NCBI GenBank assembly: GCA_013002105.1
Contig: JABDKS010001005.1
Coordinates: forward strand, 1-10,856
From: Pirellulaceae bacterium
Lineage (GTDB): Bacteria > Planctomycetota > Planctomycetia > Pirellulales > Pirellulaceae
Length of the DNA stretch: 10,856 bases
Direction of reading: 5' to 3'
Part shown: one piece after another, positions 8,835-10,856 of the stretch
Layout of the letters: the number at the start of each line of letters is the position of its first letter
How positions within the stretch are numbered: the stretch's first letter is position 1
Position numbers and translations under genes: made by a program
The notes under the pieces: generated by a model
The model's input: the letters and a program-made list of their open reading frames with translations, nothing else
What the model was told of the DNA's origin: nothing
Databases searched by the model: none

Positions 8835-9185
8835 ATGGCAAGCACAGTTAGCTGGAGCTATCACCGCAAGGGCTGAACGTCCTGCAAAAGAGCGCAGGAG
8901 TTTCTTGCGAACCACCAAGTAAAAATCAGCGAAGAAATCGACGCAAAGAAAGAGCGATATGATGCTGACAAAGCAGTCGCGTTGCTCAAGGGCATGTCAA
9001 AACTGTTCGTCGCGAAAGGCAAAAAGATCACGCGCGTTGACTTAAAAAAAGACGCACCCGCCTACGACGCTCTCGCTGCGTTGTTGCTCGGTCCCACCGG
9101 TAATCTTCGAGCGCCGACACTCAAGAAGGGCAAAACGATGATCGTTGGATTTAACGATGAACTATACGACGAAGTTTTTGGCTGA
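8835..9185 (+). CDS. ArsC-like thioredoxin-fold selenoprotein (in-frame TGA = Sec14)
   Basis: Starting at the ATG at 8835, the frame reads M-A-S-T-V-S-W-S-Y-H-R-K-G, then TGA (8874-8876), then T-S-C-K-R-A-Q-E-F-L and on to a TGA stop at 9183-9185. With selenocysteine at codon 14 the product has 116 residues. The start resembles the first strand and active-site loop of the ArsC/Spx branch of thioredoxin-fold proteins (YHxxxCxxCKxAxxFL, then a charged helix). The C-terminal half has the matching LLLGPTGNLRAPTLKKG (84-100) and IVGF (103-106), comparable to the conserved cis-proline region and last strand of that fold. Sec14 takes the place of the first cysteine and Cys17, the only cysteine in the protein, is the resolving partner: a UxxC redox pair. 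Arsenate reduction itself is not implied; a general thiol or peroxide redox role is as likely. A Shine-Dalgarno site, a SECIS-like hairpin and a terminator-like hairpin flank it suitably. The alternative is a nonsense-mutated gene, but the frame shows no other damage. Confidence 0.85.
8877..8909 (+). promoter_or_regulatory. Candidate bacterial SECIS element after the UGA codon
   Basis: The RNA right after the UGA can form two mutually exclusive hairpins. In one, UCCUGC (8880-8885) pairs perfectly with GCAGGA (8894-8899) around an 8-nt loop. In the other, GCAAAAGA (8884-8891) pairs with UUUCUUGC (8901-8908), with one A-C mismatch and one G-U pair, leaving a 9-nt loop that begins with G. The second fits the known bacterial pattern better: the apical loop starts about 16 nt after the UGA with a G among its first two bases. 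SelB with Sec-tRNA would bind here. Both were paired by eye without energy calculation. Confidence 0.55.
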
Positions 9186-9391
9186 ACCAAGAAACCGCCG
9201 TCGCAACACGGATGGGCGTCGGTGACATCCCTAGGCGACGACAAGTCCCGATTTGCAACCGGTAGTCAGCTCTGGCTGCCGGCTTTCTTGTGGCCAAAAA
9301 TCCGCGGTTTAGGGCTACAGCCAATCCGCGGTGGGGCCGCTAAAATCATCCGTGATTTCATTGTCTAGGCCGTAAAAGTGTTCGCAAAATC
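9186..9391. promoter_or_regulatory. Intergenic region upstream of isocitrate dehydrogenase
   Basis: This 206-bp gap holds the terminator of the selenoprotein gene and probably the icd promoter. AATCCGCGGT occurs twice in direct orientation (9299-9308 and 9323-9332), 24 bp apart, each with the palindromic core CCGCGG. An inverted repeat AAATCA/TGATTT with a 4-nt centre lies at 9343-9358, about 34 bp before the icd start. TAAAAT (9341-9346) is a possible -10 element, but no matching -35 is seen. The repeats look like operator sites. Confidence 0.45.
9259..9290 (+). terminator. Intrinsic-terminator-like hairpin after the selenoprotein gene
   Basis: CCGGTAGTCA (9259-9268) pairs with TGGCTGCCGG (9273-9282), a 10-bp stem including two G-U pairs, with a 4-nt loop. 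It is followed by CTTTCTTG, a short interrupted T-tract. It lies 73 bp after the stop at 9185 and on the same strand, so it most likely ends the selenoprotein transcript (and speA if cotranscribed). Confidence 0.6.
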
Positions 9392-10856
9392 ATGACATCC
9401 AAGATCATCTACACCCACACCGACGAAGCCCCCGCACTGGCAACCTATTCACTGTTGCCCATCATTCGTGCCTTCGCTCGCCCGGCCGGGGTCACGATCG
9501 AGACCAAAGACATTTCGCTAGCCGGTCGTATCATTGCGAATTTTCCCGATCGCCTGACCGACGACCAAAAACAAACCGATGCGTTGAGCGAACTGGGTGC
9601 GTTGGCAAAAACGCCCGACGCTAACATCATCAAACTTCCCAACATCAGTGCTTCGATCCCGCAATTGGTCGCCGCGATCGAAGAGCTGCAAAGCCACGGA
9701 TACGACATTCCAGATTTTCCCGAAGAACCCGGCAACGCTGCGGAGCAAGAGATTCGCGACCGCTACGCCAAGATTCTCGGCAGCGCTGTCAATCCTGTTC
9801 TGCGCGAAGGCAATTCGGATCGTCGCGTTGCAGCACCGGTCAAAGAGTTCGCCAAGAAACATCCTCATTCAATGGGCGCTTGGAGCAGCGACTCGAAGTC
9901 TCATGTCGCCCACATGAGCGAAGGGGACTTTTTTGGTAGTGAGCTTTCCGTGGTGATCGACCAACCGACCAAGGTGCAAATTGAATTGGTCAGTAGCGCC
10001 GGCGACGTGTCGGTCTTGAAATCCGATCTTGAGTTGCAGGCAGGCGAGATCATCGATGCGTCAACGATGAGCCGCCAGGCACTACGCGATTTTTTGGCTC
10101 GTGAGATCGATGCCGCCAAATCAGAAGACGTCCTGTTATCGTTGCATTTGAAGGCAACGATGATGAAAGTTTCGGATCCAATCATCTTCGGTCACGCCGT
10201 CACCGTTTTCTATAAAGACGTCTTCGATAAATACGACGACGTTTTCGACAAACTTGGCGTCGACGCCAATAACGGAATCGGTGACGTCTATGCAAAGATC
10301 GAAGAACTACCCGCCGATCAGCAATCGGCCATTAAGGCAGACTTGGAGGCGGTCTACCAATCCAAGCCAAAACTGGCGATGGTCGATTCCGATAACGGAA
10401 TCACGAACCTGCACGTGCCCAGCAATGTAATCATTGATGCCTCCATGCCTGCTGCGATTCGGGCATCAGGCAAGATGTGGGGACCGGACGGAGAACTGCA
10501 CGACACCAAAGCCATCATTCCTGATCGGTGCTACGCCAGCGTCTACCAAGCGACGATCGAGTTCTGCAAACGCAACGGTGCGTTCGATGTTGCCACGATG
10601 GGCAACGTCTCCAACGTCGGCTTAATGGCCCAGAAGGCCGAAGAGTACGGTTCGCACGACAAGACATTTGAAATTCCACACGCGGGCGTTGTACGCGTCG
10701 TCGATGCAGCGGGCAAAGTACTGATGGAACACACGGTCCAGCCCGGGGACATCTGGCGAATGTGTCAGACCAAAGATGCTCCGATTCGCGACTGGGTGCG
10801 ATTGGCGGTCAGTCGGGCACGAGCGACCGGATCGCCAGCGATTTTCTGGCTCAGTC
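9392..10856 (+). CDS. icd: Monomeric NADP-dependent isocitrate dehydrogenase, C-terminus cut off by window edge
   Basis: Only the first 488 residues are present; the monomeric class usually has about 740. The enzyme oxidatively decarboxylates isocitrate to 2-oxoglutarate, making NADPH, in the cytoplasm. The N-terminus [21 protein letters not shown] is typical. The substrate loop [15 protein letters not shown] (131-145) carries Ser131, Asn134, Arg138 and Arg144, which match, with a one-residue shift, the isocitrate-binding Ser132, Asn135, Arg139 and Arg145 that I recall for the Azotobacter vinelandii enzyme. Lys254 ([19 protein letters not shown], 252-270), Asp349 (NVIIDASMP, 345-353) and Tyr419 ([11 protein letters not shown], 416-426) correspond in the same way to further active-site residues. 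This is the large single-chain type, unrelated in length to the common homodimeric Icd. The ATG at 9392 gives the family-typical N-terminus; no Shine-Dalgarno is visible. The gene is preceded by its own intergenic region after a terminator, so it is probably a separate transcription unit. It may equally be named idh. Confidence 0.96.
   Translation, partial: MTSKIIYTHTDEAPALATYSLLPIIRAFARPAGVTIETKDISLAGRIIANFPDRLTDDQKQTDALSELGALAKTPDANIIKLPNISASIPQLVAAIEELQSHGYDIPDFPEEPGNAAEQEIRDRYAKILGSAVNPVLREGNSDRRVAAPVKEFAKKHPHSMGAWSSDSKSHVAHMSEGDFFGSELSVVIDQPTKVQIELVSSAGDVSVLKSDLELQAGEIIDASTMSRQALRDFLAREIDAAKSEDVLLSLHLKATMMKVSDPIIFGHAVTVFYKDVFDKYDDVFDKLGVDANNGIGDVYAKIEELPADQQSAIKADLEAVYQSKPKLAMVDSDNGITNLHVPSNVIIDASMPAAIRASGKMWGPDGELHDTKAIIPDRCYASVYQATIEFCKRNGAFDVATMGNVSNVGLMAQKAEEYGSHDKTFEIPHAGVVRVVDAAGKVLMEHTVQPGDIWRMCQTKDAPIRDWVRLAVSRARATGSPAIFWLS

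Noticed and set aside
8982..9185. A 67-residue ORF starting at the internal ATG at 8982.
   Set aside because: It lacks a Shine-Dalgarno site and would be only the second half of a thioredoxin-like fold. Similarity to the ArsC family extends upstream in the same frame through the TGA, so it is the tail of the selenoprotein.
8835..9185. The small ArsC-like gene as a pseudogene or sequencing error.
   Set aside because: There is only one stop, at exactly the catalytic Cys position and replacing a codon one base away (TGC/TGT). No frameshift or other damage is present, and ribosome-binding and hairpin signals flank it. It remains the main alternative but is less likely.

Overview
The window looks like a chromosomal segment of a marine-type planctomycete, probably Pirellulaceae (Rhodopirellula/Blastopirellula-like). 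The clearest sign is a minus-strand pair found mainly in Planctomycetes and neighbouring phyla: a very large secreted protein with PSCyt1, DUF1549 (PSCyt2) and DUF1553 (PSD1) domains, followed by a Tat-signal DUF1501 protein. Moderate GC, weak Shine-Dalgarno signals and many unrelated lipoproteins fit the same group. The assignment is inference from gene content, because no rRNA is present.

Layout. Positions 1-519 (minus) hold the N-terminal 173 residues of an unrecognised lipoprotein that runs off the left edge. Positions 520-858 carry no gene, only a 22-bp tandem duplication and hairpins. Positions 859-2283 (minus) encode the DUF1501 protein, and 2363-6499 (minus) the 1378-residue cytochrome-type PSD1 protein with a LamG-like domain nested in it. 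These two genes are probably cotranscribed, the large gene first. A 360-bp divergent intergenic region with short repeats separates them from the plus-strand genes: biosynthetic arginine decarboxylase speA (6860-8767), a small thioredoxin-fold ArsC-like gene (8835-9185), and the N-terminal two thirds of a monomeric NADP-dependent isocitrate dehydrogenase (9392 to the right edge).

Main discovery. The small ArsC-like gene has an in-frame TGA at codon 14 (8874-8876), exactly where the nucleophilic cysteine of a CxxC redox motif would be. It therefore reads UxxC (Sec14-Thr-Ser-Cys17), and the frame stays open for 102 further codons. A Shine-Dalgarno-like AGGA sits before the ATG, a potential bacterial SECIS hairpin lies just after the TGA, and an intrinsic-terminator-like hairpin follows the true stop. 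I read it as a selenoprotein gene. Ordinary gene callers would split it into a 13-residue peptide and a 67-residue hypothetical protein.

Functional picture. The left half encodes envelope or extracytoplasmic proteins of the planctomycete-specific type, whose biochemical roles are largely unknown. The right half encodes cytoplasmic metabolism: polyamine synthesis from arginine, a putative selenocysteine redox protein, and the NADPH-producing step of the TCA cycle. Apart from PSD1/DUF1501 and a possible speA-selenoprotein transcription unit, I see no pathway joining the genes.
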